Shown here: piece by piece, positions 9,479-18,753 of the stretch
Layout of the letters: every line of letters starts with the position of its first letter
How positions within the stretch are numbered: the stretch's first letter is position 1
NCBI RefSeq assembly: GCF_009176305.1
Contig: NZ_BLAJ01000004.1
Span: forward strand, 1 to 64,000
DNA from: Martinezella dioscoreae
GTDB lineage: Bacteria; Pseudomonadota; Alphaproteobacteria; Rhizobiales; Rhizobiaceae
DNA: 64,000 nt
Reading direction: 5' to 3'
Made by a program: the position numbers and the translations under genes
Notes under the pieces: model-generated
Seen by the model: the letters and a program-made list of their open reading frames with translations, nothing else
What the model was told of the DNA's origin: nothing
The model's database searches: none

Positions 9479-9492
9479 TTGATCCGCCTCAA
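9479..9492. promoter_or_regulatory. Imperfect anaerobox upstream of the P1B ATPase
   Basis: TTGAT-CCGC-CTCAA has one mismatch to the consensus in the right half-site. It lies 82 bp upstream of the ATPase ATG at 9396, the same spacing class as the exact boxes here. Confidence 0.5.
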
Positions 9493-9579
9493 TGCGACCC
9501 GTCCGAGAGATGCGAATTTTATGAAAAGCCGCGAATAGATCGCTTCTTCCGCTCCGCAGTGCGATTCATGGTGTGTTGG

Positions 9580-10335
9580 TCAAATCTCGAGCGCATATTT
9601 AATCCGTCGTGAATAGTCCAGCGCGCGTAGAACATGCGTCGGTAATCGTCGTGCTTCCGAGAATTTTATCGCCCTGTAGTCGGCTCTGGTTCCGATCTGC
9701 GTGTTTTGGCTATGATTGCCGAGTTCGACGATGTTTTCTCTCACCGTAAGAATATTGGCGCCGTGGTCCCACCCACGTTCCAAGGCGACATCAAAGGGGA
9801 GGATCATGGTCCGCATTGCTGAGGCAATCGCCCGCGCACCGTTGCGGGTGACGATGTAGCATGCGGCGGATCCCTGGGGACCGTGCAAACAACGGCCGAT
9901 CTCATCTCCAGAAATCGTCGTGGTGAGCAGCCGGAACCCGCGGATCCTGTGGTTGAACAGCTTGACGATGTCAGCGGTCGGCGCCGCGGCAAGTATCTGC
10001 GAGGTCCGCTCCAGCAAATCGCCGACGATTTCCACGTCGTCCTCGATAACGATGGATGCCTCGAATGTGCTGGATAGGAACATGTCCACGGCGCGCAGGT
10101 GGCTTCGGTAGCAGCCGTACTCGCCCGGCAGTAATTGTCTACCGCCATGTCTGAAAAAACTGGCGTGATCGACGTCGACATAGCCCGTGGGAGCGACACT
10201 ATGCCCGTCAATGGCGGGAACCCGTATGATATGAATACCATGGGCGAGTGCCTGCGAGCGGATAGCTTTCCACCTGTCAACACATCTAGCCAGGTTAATG
10301 ACATAGACACCGAGGCTCTCGGGTAAAACAACCAT
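9580..10335 (-). CDS. Glycosyltransferase family 25 protein
   Basis: A 251-residue GT25 enzyme of the type that adds sugars to lipopolysaccharide or surface polysaccharide. It shows the family marks: YVINLARCVDRW near the N-terminus, GCYRSH, the acidic IEDDVEIV and a YIVTRNGA segment followed by LPFDVAL. It starts three bases after the stop of the upstream GT25 gene, so the two form a tandem pair. Acceptor and sugar cannot be told from sequence. No signal peptide or membrane helix is seen, so it should act in the cytosol. Confidence 0.87.
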   Translation of the reverse strand: MVVLPESLGVYVINLARCVDRWKAIRSQALAHGIHIIRVPAIDGHSVAPTGYVDVDHASFFRHGGRQLLPGEYGCYRSHLRAVDMFLSSTFEASIVIEDDVEIVGDLLERTSQILAAAPTADIVKLFNHRIRGFRLLTTTISGDEIGRCLHGPQGSAACYIVTRNGARAIASAMRTMILPFDVALERGWDHGANILTVRENIVELGNHSQNTQIGTRADYRAIKFSEARRLPTHVLRALDYSRRIKYALEI

Positions 10336-10338
10336 TGA

Positions 10339-11193
10339 TCAGTCACCCCTGCTCCCATCCGTCAATGACAAGGGTTTTGTGCGGGTTCCTGAGGAAAGGC
10401 TGTCCATTCTTCGTAAGAAGGCATGCTTCAGCAAAAGCCACGTCAATTGCCGAAGACGACATATAAAGCGCGACGCTTCCAGCCATGCGCGATAGGGCTG
10501 AACAGTCACGTGGCGCCATCGCCGCAAATGATAGGTTCGGCGTTTGGCCTGGATCTGGGACGGCAATCCGGTATCCTGGTTGATCGGCACGGGAAAGACA
10601 AAAGCGGCCTTCAGGCCCGCCAGATATTCAAGGTCGAAGGCAAGATCGAACGGCAAACGCATCGGAACGAGCTTTTCGACAAACCACGTGGCGGCTCGCC
10701 GGTTGAGCAGATAGGCGCCCGATCCTTTCTCGCGAGTAAGCGCCACGGCAAGGGAGCGTTGGGACGTCAAGTCGGCAAACGGGTATTTGCGACCGCGATT
10801 GACCGTCGAAAGCCGCAGGATGTCCCAATCGGCGTTCGCCTCGATTGCGGCCCTCAAGAGTTGTTTCAAGTCGGCGGGAAATTCGAGATCATCCTCCAGT
10901 ATCAGGGCGAATTCTGACTCCGAGGCAAGCAGGCGCTTTGCACATTCAATATGGCTGAGGTAGCAGCCGACCTCTGCGAGATTGCCCATTCTTCCATGCA
11001 GAAGTCTGTAGGCTCCCTCGCGGAAGTCCTTGATGGGCAATTCAAGCGCTTGTCCGTCGACGGCGGCAACTCGTTCGAACGGCAGTTGTATACTATCGAG
11101 CTTGTCCCGCATGGCGGACAGCCGATAAGCAGCACGGTCGAGATTGATGAGGTAAGTCTTCATGGGAAGATCGCTAAGATCTTTGTCATTCAT
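10339..11193 (-). CDS. Glycosyltransferase family 25 protein
   Basis: About 284 residues with GT25 marks: TYLINLDRAAYRL, GCYLSH, LILEDDLEFP, a YLLNRRA segment and LPFDLAF. I chose the ATG at 11193 (MNDKDLSDL); MKTYLINLD at 11163 is equally possible, since neither has a strong ribosome site. The frame stays open farther upstream, but that part is low in protein character. The C-terminal part is Arg-rich and could lie at the membrane. It is followed at once by the second GT25 gene. Confidence 0.83.
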   Translation of the reverse strand: MNDKDLSDLPMKTYLINLDRAAYRLSAMRDKLDSIQLPFERVAAVDGQALELPIKDFREGAYRLLHGRMGNLAEVGCYLSHIECAKRLLASESEFALILEDDLEFPADLKQLLRAAIEANADWDILRLSTVNRGRKYPFADLTSQRSLAVALTREKGSGAYLLNRRAATWFVEKLVPMRLPFDLAFDLEYLAGLKAAFVFPVPINQDTGLPSQIQAKRRTYHLRRWRHVTVQPYRAWLEASRFICRLRQLTWLLLKHAFLRRMDSLSSGTRTKPLSLTDGSRGD

Positions 11194-11556
11194 GCTGGGC
11201 GCTCGTTCCGACAGGAATGGTGGCGATTGTGTTTGTCGGAGCGGACATTGTTTGGCCTGGCTTACGGGCGGCTTACAGAAACTTGTCAAAAAAGTGAAAA
11301 TAGCCCTCAGGTTGGATTTCCGGCGCAAGTTTAGCTGGAGCGCCCAGCCCATCGCCCAGGCGGGAGTGATATGGAGGCTTTTCTCGTTCGCCTGCCGCCG
11401 GGATATCGAATTGGACATCGCGACCCGCGATGCCGCGGGATCGAGGCGGGTGCCGCAAAACGGATGCCAAGAGGCGTGCCTCGAATTCGCCAAGAACAAA
11501 GAGGCTTTTGCGCTTAAGTCACCCTACGGATCAACGCCAAAGTTTTGGACTGGCTC

Positions 11557-12234
11557 ATGCGCGTGCTGCTCGTTGAAGACAATGCCAAGCTCGCATCGCT
11601 GACAAGCGAGGCAATGCGTTCGCATGGCTTTGCTGTCGATTGGGTCGGTTCAGCCAGCGATGCCGAGGAGGCTATCTCCACGATCAGCTATGAGGCGGTC
11701 ATTCTCGATCTCGGCTTGCCAGATCGCGACGGCCTGTCCTTGCTCGAACCTGTGCGTCGCCGGGCGCCCTCAACGCCTATTCTCATCCTGACGGCGCGCG
11801 ATGCCGCAAGTTCGATTATCGATGCGCTCGACAGCGGTGCCGATGACTATCTCGTCAAGCCCTTCGTTATGGGCGTGCTGATCTCGCGCGTTCGTGCCTT
11901 GATGCGTCGCCCAGCCCTCCGCCACGATACGATCCTTAGCGAGCGCAACGTCCATCTTGATCTTTCACAGCATGTTGCCAAAGTCGGGGAGACCGAACTG
12001 CAGCTCAGCCGCCGCGAGTTCGCCGCGCTGGAATTGTTTCTTCGGAGATTCAACAGGGTCCTCTCCAAGGGCGAGGTCGAGGAATCGATCTATGGCTTCG
12101 GCGAGGAACTGAGCTCCAACGCCGTCGAGGTTCTCATCCACCGATTGCGTAAAAAGCTCCAGGCTGCGGGCGCTGCGATCGATATTCATAACATGAGAGG
12201 TGTCGGCTATATGCTGACGGAGGGACGTTCATGA
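11557..12234 (+). CDS. OmpR-family response regulator
   Basis: A 225-residue regulator. The receiver domain has acidic residues at D8, the phospho-acceptor D51 in ILDLGLPDRDG, and the conserved Lys in DYLVKPF. The C-terminal winged helix carries LSRREFAALELF and VEVLIHRLRKKL. I chose the ATG at 11557 (MRVLLVED) over the TTG at 11545, since receivers of this family begin there. Its stop overlaps the start of the kinase gene (ATGA). The signal is unknown. Confidence 0.92.
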   Translation: MRVLLVEDNAKLASLTSEAMRSHGFAVDWVGSASDAEEAISTISYEAVILDLGLPDRDGLSLLEPVRRRAPSTPILILTARDAASSIIDALDSGADDYLVKPFVMGVLISRVRALMRRPALRHDTILSERNVHLDLSQHVAKVGETELQLSRREFAALELFLRRFNRVLSKGEVEESIYGFGEELSSNAVEVLIHRLRKKLQAAGAAIDIHNMRGVGYMLTEGRS

Positions 12235-13568
12235 CATTTCGCCGACTGACGCTATTCAGGCGCCTCGTCGTTGCGATGTCTATTGTCGCACTGGTTGCAG
12301 TCTGTGCGAGTGTTCTTTTCTTGTACGTCCGTTTTCAGGCGGCCAACGATGCTTTTCGTGAAGAGACGCTCTCGACTTTCGCGCAAGACATGCAGCGCCA
12401 GTTCACCTCGGATCCGCAACTTACAGGCGGGCCGGCAGCTGCCTTGAAAGCCCGAATCAACGAACTGGGTGGACAATTCGCCATAGTGACCGATACAGGT
12501 AGGGTTCTTGCCAGTTCGGAGACGTTGGAGCAGCCATTAGTTCCTGTCTCAAAGCAGGAAGTTCGGTACTTTTTGCTCCCGAGTCACGGCAAGGTCAGGG
12601 CCCTTTTTGGCATCTCAATGCAGCTTGATGGCACTAATCCCATGCATTTCGTGCAAATCGCCTTCCCGCGGGAGCACGTCATTTTCGATACCGTGTTGGA
12701 GGAGTTCGTCACTGACATCGCGTGGATATGGATCCCATTCGTTTGTCTTCTTCTCCTGGTCAACATCCTCGTGCTGAAGTTCGCGCTGAAGCCATTAAGC
12801 CAGGCGGCGGAGGAGGCACGGCAAATCGGGCCCTCCAGCATAGCCGCGCGACTGACGGAAACCCGGATGCCGGAGGACGTGCTGGCGTTGGTGAGCGCGG
12901 TCAACGAGGCGCTTGATCGGTTGCAGGCGGGTTTTCTGTCACTTGAGCAGTTTTCGAGCCATCTTGCCCATGAGCTCCGGACGCCGCTCGCGATTATCAA
13001 GGCTCGCCTTGCGCTCTCGCAAGATGCAATCGCACGGAAAGTCGAGGAAGATTTTGAGGGTGTAGAGCGACTGGTCGGTCAATTGGTCGATCGCGTCAGG
13101 ATCGGTGGCCTGCATTTTGAGGCGAGCGACCGGGTCGATCTTGGTGATATCGGACAGCGGGCAGCAGCATTCCTTGCGCCGGTCATTCTTTCCAAGGGCC
13201 GCGACATCGAATTGCAGTCGCCCTTAGAGCCCGTCGTGGTTAGCGGCGCGTTTGATTTCATCTTTCGAGCCCTGCGCAATCTTATTGAGAATGCACTGAA
13301 CCACACGCCTCCGGGCACGACGATCAGGGTGACGATCTTTCAAGGCGGCATCACGGTCTCTGATTCCGGCCCAGGATATCCCGTCCGATGGCTCGAGCCG
13401 GCGGCGGTTGTCGGCAAACCCGACAGCGGAGCAGGTGGTCTCGGCCTTGGCCTGTCAATCGTGAAGGAGACAATGATCGCCCACGGAGGCGATCTCAAAC
13501 TCACCAATTTGCCGGAGGGTGGAGCATCCGCGACCATGGAATTTCCAATCCATCGGAAAGCGGTCTGA
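12231..13568 (+). CDS. Membrane sensor histidine kinase
   Basis: A 445-residue kinase. It has a transmembrane helix at about 13-32, a periplasmic domain to about 162, a second helix at about 165-185 and a HAMP-like linker. The H-box SSHLAHELRTP has the phospho-accepting His at 247. The ATPase domain has an N-box NLIENALNHTP, G1 DSGPG and G2 GLGLGLSIV. It overlaps the regulator gene by four bases, so the two are made together. The periplasmic part shows no known sensor fold to the eye. Confidence 0.92.
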   Translation: MTFRRLTLFRRLVVAMSIVALVAVCASVLFLYVRFQAANDAFREETLSTFAQDMQRQFTSDPQLTGGPAAALKARINELGGQFAIVTDTGRVLASSETLEQPLVPVSKQEVRYFLLPSHGKVRALFGISMQLDGTNPMHFVQIAFPREHVIFDTVLEEFVTDIAWIWIPFVCLLLLVNILVLKFALKPLSQAAEEARQIGPSSIAARLTETRMPEDVLALVSAVNEALDRLQAGFLSLEQFSSHLAHELRTPLAIIKARLALSQDAIARKVEEDFEGVERLVGQLVDRVRIGGLHFEASDRVDLGDIGQRAAAFLAPVILSKGRDIELQSPLEPVVVSGAFDFIFRALRNLIENALNHTPPGTTIRVTIFQGGITVSDSGPGYPVRWLEPAAVVGKPDSGAGGLGLGLSIVKETMIAHGGDLKLTNLPEGGASATMEFPIHRKAV

Positions 13569-13700
13569 GAATGGAGCTTTCATGTTCCGCAAAGATTATC
13601 TTGGCAGAAAGCTAAGGCTTGGCAGTCGTCGGACCTGCTGATGCAGCTCCTTGCCTGGGTTTACTGAGCTCCGGCCTTTTTTGGAATGGCCACCAGTTCC

Positions 13701-13714
13701 TTGACCTCGATCAA
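13701..13714. promoter_or_regulatory. Anaerobox upstream of the triple-BON gene
   Basis: TTGAC-CTCG-ATCAA is an exact consensus match, 60 bp upstream of the ATG at 13775. It lies after the stop of the kinase gene, so the BON gene likely has its own oxygen-regulated promoter. Confidence 0.82.
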
Positions 13715-13774
13715 TGCTGCCACCTTTGGCTAGTCCTATCCTTTTCCCGCTAACGGAATTTCAAGGAGACGGTC

Positions 13775-14422
13775 ATGGACGACATTACTCTCAGACAGAA
13801 TATTCTGGATGAACTGGAATTTGAGCCGAAAGTGGATGCGGCCGAAATTGGTGTGACCGCACGCGACGGTGTCATCACTCTCACCGGACATGTTGGCACA
13901 TATGCGGAGAAGGACGCTGCCGAGAAAGCCGCGAGACGCGTCAAAGGCGTCCGCGCCATAGCCCAGGAAATAGACGTTCGAATCCTTGGCCCACGGCGGA
14001 CAGACGACGACGACATCGCCCGACGGGCAGTCAAGATATTGGACTGGAATATCTCCATTCCAAAGCAGATGGTGCAGATCCGCGTATGCAAGGGCGTCGT
14101 TACGCTGACCGGCAACGTGGAATGGCAGTACCAAAAGAATGCCGCCGCTGCCGCTGTCAGGGATCTCGCGGGTGTCGTTGGCGTCTCCAATCTCATAGAG
14201 GTCGTTCCCGGCATCAGCGCCGATGACGTCAAGAAGCGCATCGAAAATGCACTGGAACGGGATGCGGAACTGGAGGCGCGGGCGATTCAGGTCGATGTCT
14301 CCGGCGGCAAGGTCACCCTGAAGGGCAAGGTCAGAACATGGTCCGAGCGGCGCGCGGCGGAGCGTGCCGCATGGTCGGCACCGGGCGTCTGCGCTCTCGA
14401 CGATCAGCTGGCCATAACCTGA
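13775..14422 (+). CDS. Triple-BON domain protein
   Basis: A 215-residue protein made of three BON repeats (about residues 2-70, 75-145 and 146-214), each with the DGVITLTGHV-like strand pair. It has no signal peptide or membrane helix. BON domains bind phospholipid or other membrane surfaces in OsmY-like stress proteins. AAGGAGA precedes the ATG. It has a same-length paralogue at 27398-28045. It may form an operon with the next two genes (gaps of 41 and 12 bp). Confidence 0.9.
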   Translation: MDDITLRQNILDELEFEPKVDAAEIGVTARDGVITLTGHVGTYAEKDAAEKAARRVKGVRAIAQEIDVRILGPRRTDDDDIARRAVKILDWNISIPKQMVQIRVCKGVVTLTGNVEWQYQKNAAAAAVRDLAGVVGVSNLIEVVPGISADDVKKRIENALERDAELEARAIQVDVSGGKVTLKGKVRTWSERRAAERAAWSAPGVCALDDQLAIT

Positions 14423-14463
14423 TCCGTCATCTCTGCCGATGACATAAGAGAGGATGCAAAATC

Positions 14464-14763
14464 ATGAGCACGGATTGCACACGAACGGAAGAGGCGCTGC
14501 TTGCCGGTGCCGGGTATCCACTCCCGCACCATCAGGACTGCGACTTTCGCCTCGACCGAACTGACAGCGATGAATGGGAAATTACAGTTGTGTCGTCCCG
14601 TGCTCGGGCATGGGTTCATGAAGAGTTCTGCGATCCTCTCGCCCAGTGTCTGAGTGACAGATTCAAGGTGGATGTGCTTAGCGCAGATCAGTTCCTGAAG
14701 CAGGTGCACGTCCTTGGCTTTCGAACCGAATTCGTCGGCGCGGGCGGCAAGGATCTCTTTTGA
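14464..14763 (+). CDS. Hypothetical protein, 99 residues
   Basis: I do not recognise a family. The protein is soluble, acidic and rich in short beta-like segments, with three cysteines in the first two thirds and a conserved-looking WEITVV stretch. GAGAGGA lies ahead of the ATG. It sits between the triple-BON gene and a universal stress gene on the same strand with short gaps, so it is likely part of the anaerobox-driven transcript from 13701. Confidence 0.7.
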   Translation: MSTDCTRTEEALLAGAGYPLPHHQDCDFRLDRTDSDEWEITVVSSRARAWVHEEFCDPLAQCLSDRFKVDVLSADQFLKQVHVLGFRTEFVGAGGKDLF

Positions 14764-14775
14764 AGGGGTGGAGCT

Positions 14776-15204
14776 ATGTATAGGTCGATTGTCTGTGCGG
14801 TTGGCCTCGGCTCGAAGGAGAAAGCCGAGCATCTGGTGCACATGGCCTCGCAGCTTCTCGATGCCGATGGAACCCTGCATGTCGCTCATACCGTCGAGCG
14901 CTTTCCCTCCCTTGTCCGACAGGGGCCGGATGAGTGGGCGGTCTCCGTAATCGGCGAGGCGGAGGAAAAGCTTTCGTTGCTTTGCAGGGAGCTTTCAACG
15001 CCGGCGCTTGTTCATGTCCGTACCGGCCGCGCCGCCGATACGATCCTGGCCATTGCCGCCGAAACAAAGGCCGATCTCATCATCGTGGCGGCCCATGCGA
15101 CCGATATATTCGATAGGGTTTTCGGATCCACCGTCGATCACATTGTGCACCATGCAAAATGCTCCGTTCACATTGATCGGATTCTAACCGCGCCGAAATC
15201 GTAA
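14776..15204 (+). CDS. Universal stress protein, single domain
   Basis: A 142-residue UspA-fold protein, starting MYRSIVCAVGLGSKEK and ending with the nucleotide-site region IIVAAHATDIFDRVFGSTVDHIV. The usual G-2x-G-9x-G(S/T) ATP motif is only partly kept (AHAT...GSTVDH), so it may not bind ATP in the standard way. AAGGGGTGGAG lies before the ATG. It follows the 99-residue hypothetical gene by 12 bp. Confidence 0.85.
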   Translation: MYRSIVCAVGLGSKEKAEHLVHMASQLLDADGTLHVAHTVERFPSLVRQGPDEWAVSVIGEAEEKLSLLCRELSTPALVHVRTGRAADTILAIAAETKADLIIVAAHATDIFDRVFGSTVDHIVHHAKCSVHIDRILTAPKS

Positions 15205-15540
15205 ATCCAATCTATCCAACACTCGGCTCAGTCGTCCGCATTGACCGCCTGATTGTGCAGGCATGGAGCTGAGAATGGATGTGGCGGCTGGTCACAGCGC
15301 TCGATATCAAGCCATGCAATTTGACGTCAGGTCGTCCAATCAATGAAGTCGCGACCGGCGAACCTGTCAAAAGCCTGTCATGGGACGATGAAAGCGGCCC
15401 GCAAAATGAGCACGATCGTGGATTTCGCCGCAATTGCTCCCCCAGATGTCAGGGCTCTTGGGAGCCGCACTTGGTTGTTACCGTCAATCATCCGGCGCCT
15501 GCCAAACAACCCCTTTGGAAATGAACGAAAATCGAGCGTC
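15205..15540. other. Intergenic region before the c-type cytochrome gene
   Basis: 336 bp with open frames but no convincing protein and no anaerobox match with a four-base spacer. An isolated TGACGTCA palindrome lies near 15323; I cannot give it a role. The promoter of the cytochrome pair probably lies here. Confidence 0.45.
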
Positions 15541-15936
15541 ATGACAGAAGCGCAAAAATCACTCTCCAAACTCAATCGCTATATTGGAGCTGGTCTTGTT
15601 CTCGCCATGCTAGCGGGGCCGGCCGTCGCTGCCTCGCTCAAGAGTATCATGGGCGACATGGGCGACAACACTACCTCGGCCAAGGCAGTGCTTGCCAACT
15701 TCGATAGCAAGGCCGCCGAGCAAGTCTTGCGGCGCTATGCGGCGGATGCCGCGGCTGCCGACGCCCTGTTTGCCAACCAGAGCGGCGCCAAGGAGAAGGA
15801 TCTCCATGCCCGCTTCAGCAGGATGGCGATGATTGCCAATGCCGCGAGCCAGCAGGCGCAAGATAAAGCCTCGTTTCGCAAGGCATTCGTGGCCATGGCA
15901 GCCGAGTGCAAGTCCTGCCACACGGCCTACAAATAG
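15541..15936 (+). CDS. Small class II c-type cytochrome (cytochrome c'-like)
   Basis: A 131-residue precursor. An N-terminal signal segment of about 30 residues (hydrophobic LVLAMLAGPAVA) is followed by a helical mature part of about 101 residues. A single heme motif CKSCH sits six residues before the end, the hallmark of class II cytochromes such as c' and c556. It is shorter than typical c' (about 125-130), so c556-like is possible. c' proteins bind NO, CO or O2 and can protect against NO under low oxygen. The start at 15541 is the ATG just before the signal peptide; longer in-frame starts give an unlikely leader. The next gene is a cytochrome b561, a likely redox partner. Confidence 0.85.
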   Translation: MTEAQKSLSKLNRYIGAGLVLAMLAGPAVAASLKSIMGDMGDNTTSAKAVLANFDSKAAEQVLRRYAADAAAADALFANQSGAKEKDLHARFSRMAMIANAASQQAQDKASFRKAFVAMAAECKSCHTAYK

Positions 15937-15969
15937 CCGCTGCAAATCTTCCCGAACAGGAAACTCCAC

Positions 15970-16737
15970 ATGAGCGAACAACGATCCGCCTATGAACCCT
16001 ATTGCGACCCATCCACCGGAAATGGCGGCAAGATTTCACCTGCCAACAGCGATGTCGTGCGTGCCTGGGACCTTCCCACGCGTCTATTCAAATGGTCGCT
16101 CGTCGCATTTATCCTGACGGCCTGGGTTTCGAGTGGCTTTGACGATCCGGACATGACTGTTCATAAAGCGGCTGGTTACGGCATTCTCGTCCTCTTGGTT
16201 TATCGCGTCCTGTGGGGTGTTTTCGGCAGTTCAACGGCACGGTTTTCCGGCTTCGTACGCCCGCCCGCCGCTGCCTGGGCCTATGTCAAGGCGTTACGGC
16301 GCAACAGGACTGAGCGTTATCTCGGCCACAATCCCGCCGGCGGGCTAATGGTTATCGGTCTCCTCGTCGCCTGCGGCGTGCAGGTTTTGCTTGGATTATT
16401 CTCCAGTGACGGAGTGACCGCCGCGGGGCCTTTTGCTGGACTGGTAGGAGACGCCGTTTCGAGCTGGGTCGCTTCCATCCATGCTGCGTGGTTCTACTTC
16501 GCCATCCTCGTCCTGGCCGGATTGCATATCGTCGCGAACCTCTACTATCAGTTCGTCAAGCGCGAAGACCTCATCGGCGCCATGATCACTGGCCGAAAAC
16601 GGCGCGAAGCCTACGTCGACCACGATGAGGCGACCGGTGGGTCGTTGCCCGCCGCCGCTGTCTGCCTTCTGATCGCCTTTGGCCTGGTTTATGGCGCCGT
16701 CACGCTCCTTGGCGGAAGCTTCTTCGCTTCAATCTAG
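15970..16737 (+). CDS. Cytochrome b561/Ni-hydrogenase b-type membrane protein
   Basis: A 255-residue di-heme b-type membrane protein. After a polar N-terminus (about 30 residues) comes the family mark WDLPTRLFKWSL, then four transmembrane segments with His residues in VHKAAGYG, IHAAWFYF and LHIVAN that fit heme ligation. A fifth hydrophobic segment ends the protein. AGGAAAC lies before the ATG. It is 33 bp after the c-type cytochrome gene, which suggests that it passes electrons to or from that protein. The last codons converge with the kinase on the other strand, the two stop codons sharing the palindrome CTAG. Confidence 0.87.
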   Translation: MSEQRSAYEPYCDPSTGNGGKISPANSDVVRAWDLPTRLFKWSLVAFILTAWVSSGFDDPDMTVHKAAGYGILVLLVYRVLWGVFGSSTARFSGFVRPPAAAWAYVKALRRNRTERYLGHNPAGGLMVIGLLVACGVQVLLGLFSSDGVTAAGPFAGLVGDAVSSWVASIHAAWFYFAILVLAGLHIVANLYYQFVKREDLIGAMITGRKRREAYVDHDEATGGSLPAAAVCLLIAFGLVYGAVTLLGGSFFASI

Positions 16738-18077
16738 AACTTGGCCTGGTCAAACACGAGCGTCATGGCTGTAAGATGGCCAGGCTCCACTTCAATCTCC
16801 AGCCGCCCCTTGTGCAGCGCCATGATCCGGCGGACGATCTCAAGGCCGATACCCATGTGATCAGCCTTGAGATCGCCAAACGGGACCTCCATCGGAGCGT
16901 CAAAAACACCAGCGTCATCCTTGACCGTCAGGCGCGGACCAGGACCCGCGACAACGTCGATGGCCGCACCTTCAGGGGTATGTTTTACGGCGTTTTCGAC
17001 GAGGTTGCGCAACGCGTCCTCAAGCAGCGGCGCATGACCTTCAACAGAGCGGGCGCCAAGATTGCTGTAGGCTATGGTGTGATTGAGGTCATAGACTAGG
17101 GGTGCGATATCGGTGACCACCCAATCGGCCAGCTTTGCCAGATCGACCGGCCGGAATAGGGCGCGGTCTGCACTTTCTAGCCGCCCGAGCGCCGTGATCT
17201 GCCCAACAAAACCCGCCAGCGCGTCGAGATCTCCCTCGATCTTGCGCGCACGGGGATGGTCGATATTGCCAAGCTCCAGCTTCATCATAGCGAGCGGCGT
17301 GCGGATCTCATGGGCAACAGCGGTGGTGAACAGGCGCTGCGATTTCATGAGCGCGCCGATGCGCGCAAGGCTCCTGTTGACGGCAGCGGCAAGATCGGCG
17401 ATTTCCCGCGGCATGCCGGTCTGGTTGATCAGATGGCTGGGGTCCAGCGGATCGAGATGGCCGGCCTCTCGCGCTGCTTTTGCAACGGGGCGCAGGGCCT
17501 GGCGGATTGACAATAAGGTGCCACCGAGGACGAAGAGCAGCATGATGGCCATCGGGGTGGCGAGATGATCCGCAAACTCACGCCCGATCACCGCCCACAT
17601 GATGCCGTCGCTGTCGTGCAGGATCGCGATCTCGATAAAAATCTTGTCCCCATGGATTTCATAGGTCTTGCCGCCGGCGATGGCGAGCGGTTTGCCGTCG
17701 CTCAGCATGCGAGACCAGAGGTCCGGCGGATTGACCTCGTGCGGCAGAAGGTGATTGTCGCAGCGCGCATCGCAGTTCGTGTAGAGAATCTGACCGGTCG
17801 GTGTGCGGATGCGGGTGATGTAGAAGCCACCCTGGATGCCGTAACGGACGAGGTCGTGCGGCAACTTGTAGGGCCCTTCGTCATGGCGGCGTTCGAATCC
17901 CTTCGACAGCTTTCCGGTTTCACGTTCGATCATCAACGTCGCCAACTGTTCGTTATCGAAATAATAGTCGGCAAAGACGAGTGCGGCCTGCACCGCCATT
18001 GCCAGCGCTGCAAAGAGCGCGATGCGCAGCGTGATGATGCGGATCAGCGTTGGCGGCCGAACAGATCGATCAATCAT
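16734..18077 (-). CDS. Membrane sensor histidine kinase
   Basis: A 447-residue kinase. It has a first helix at about 12-34, a periplasmic domain with two Cys in NCDARCDNH, and a second helix near 165-185. The H-box is TTAVAHEIRTPLAM and the N-box NLVENAVKHTP. The G1 box is degenerate (DDAGVF in place of DxGxG), while the G2 box MGIGLEIV is kept. I chose the ATG at 18077 (MIDRSVRPP); it overlaps the stop of the regulator gene by eight bases. The ligand is unknown. The CxxxC pair in the sensor domain could be redox-active; that is inference. Confidence 0.88.
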   Translation of the reverse strand: MIDRSVRPPTLIRIITLRIALFAALAMAVQAALVFADYYFDNEQLATLMIERETGKLSKGFERRHDEGPYKLPHDLVRYGIQGGFYITRIRTPTGQILYTNCDARCDNHLLPHEVNPPDLWSRMLSDGKPLAIAGGKTYEIHGDKIFIEIAILHDSDGIMWAVIGREFADHLATPMAIMLLFVLGGTLLSIRQALRPVAKAAREAGHLDPLDPSHLINQTGMPREIADLAAAVNRSLARIGALMKSQRLFTTAVAHEIRTPLAMMKLELGNIDHPRARKIEGDLDALAGFVGQITALGRLESADRALFRPVDLAKLADWVVTDIAPLVYDLNHTIAYSNLGARSVEGHAPLLEDALRNLVENAVKHTPEGAAIDVVAGPGPRLTVKDDAGVFDAPMEVPFGDLKADHMGIGLEIVRRIMALHKGRLEIEVEPGHLTAMTLVFDQAKF

Positions 18078-18753
18078 TTTGGCGCTTTTCCCGCAGCAGA
18101 TAGCCAATGCCGCGTATTGTTTCGATGCTGAGGGGCAAATCAAACGGGGCGAGGCGGCGGCGCAGGCGTGAGATCGCCAATTCCACGGCGTTGGTCGAGA
18201 TATCGTCGCCAAATTCGGAGAGCTTGCTTTCGATCAATTGCTTGGGAGTGACCCGGCCCGCGTTGCGAATAAGCAGTTCCAGGACGGACCGCTCGCGTGG
18301 CGCGACCGAGAGCGGTTCACCGCCCGCGGTCACCACGCCGTTCGTGGGATCGAAGGACAGGCCACCGACGACAATGGCTTCGATATAGTGCGGCGCTCTG
18401 CGACGCAGAAGGGCGCGGCAGCGCGCGAGCAATTCGATGTGATTGAACGGTTTCACGAGATAGTCATCGGCACCGCCGTCGAGGGCCGCTACACGATCCT
18501 CAATCGAACCGCGCGCCGTGATCACGAGGATCGGTGCGGTAAAACCGTCACGACGTAGTTCCCGGATAAGATCCAAGCCGTCGCCGTCCGGTAAGCCTAA
18601 GTCCACCAAGGCCAAGTCGTAGCTGACAGTTTGTGTTGCCAGCAGCGCGGCGCCTACCGTTGCCGCACTATCAAGGCGCCAACCCGCCTGATGGACACTT
18701 TCGGTCAGCAAATCGCGCAGACGGGCACTATCTTCAACCAGTAACAAGCGCAT
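18070..18753 (-). CDS. OmpR-family response regulator
   Basis: A 227-residue regulator: receiver with E7/D8, phospho-acceptor D51 in LVDLGLPDGDG and Lys in DYLVKPFNH, then a winged helix with VELAISRLRRRL. The ATG at 18753 (MRLLLVED) is the family start. It pairs with the overlapping kinase gene downstream. It resembles QseB/PmrA-like regulators in length and layout, but the regulon cannot be told. Confidence 0.91.
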   Translation of the reverse strand: MRLLLVEDSARLRDLLTESVHQAGWRLDSAATVGAALLATQTVSYDLALVDLGLPDGDGLDLIRELRRDGFTAPILVITARGSIEDRVAALDGGADDYLVKPFNHIELLARCRALLRRRAPHYIEAIVVGGLSFDPTNGVVTAGGEPLSVAPRERSVLELLIRNAGRVTPKQLIESKLSEFGDDISTNAVELAISRLRRRLAPFDLPLSIETIRGIGYLLREKRQND

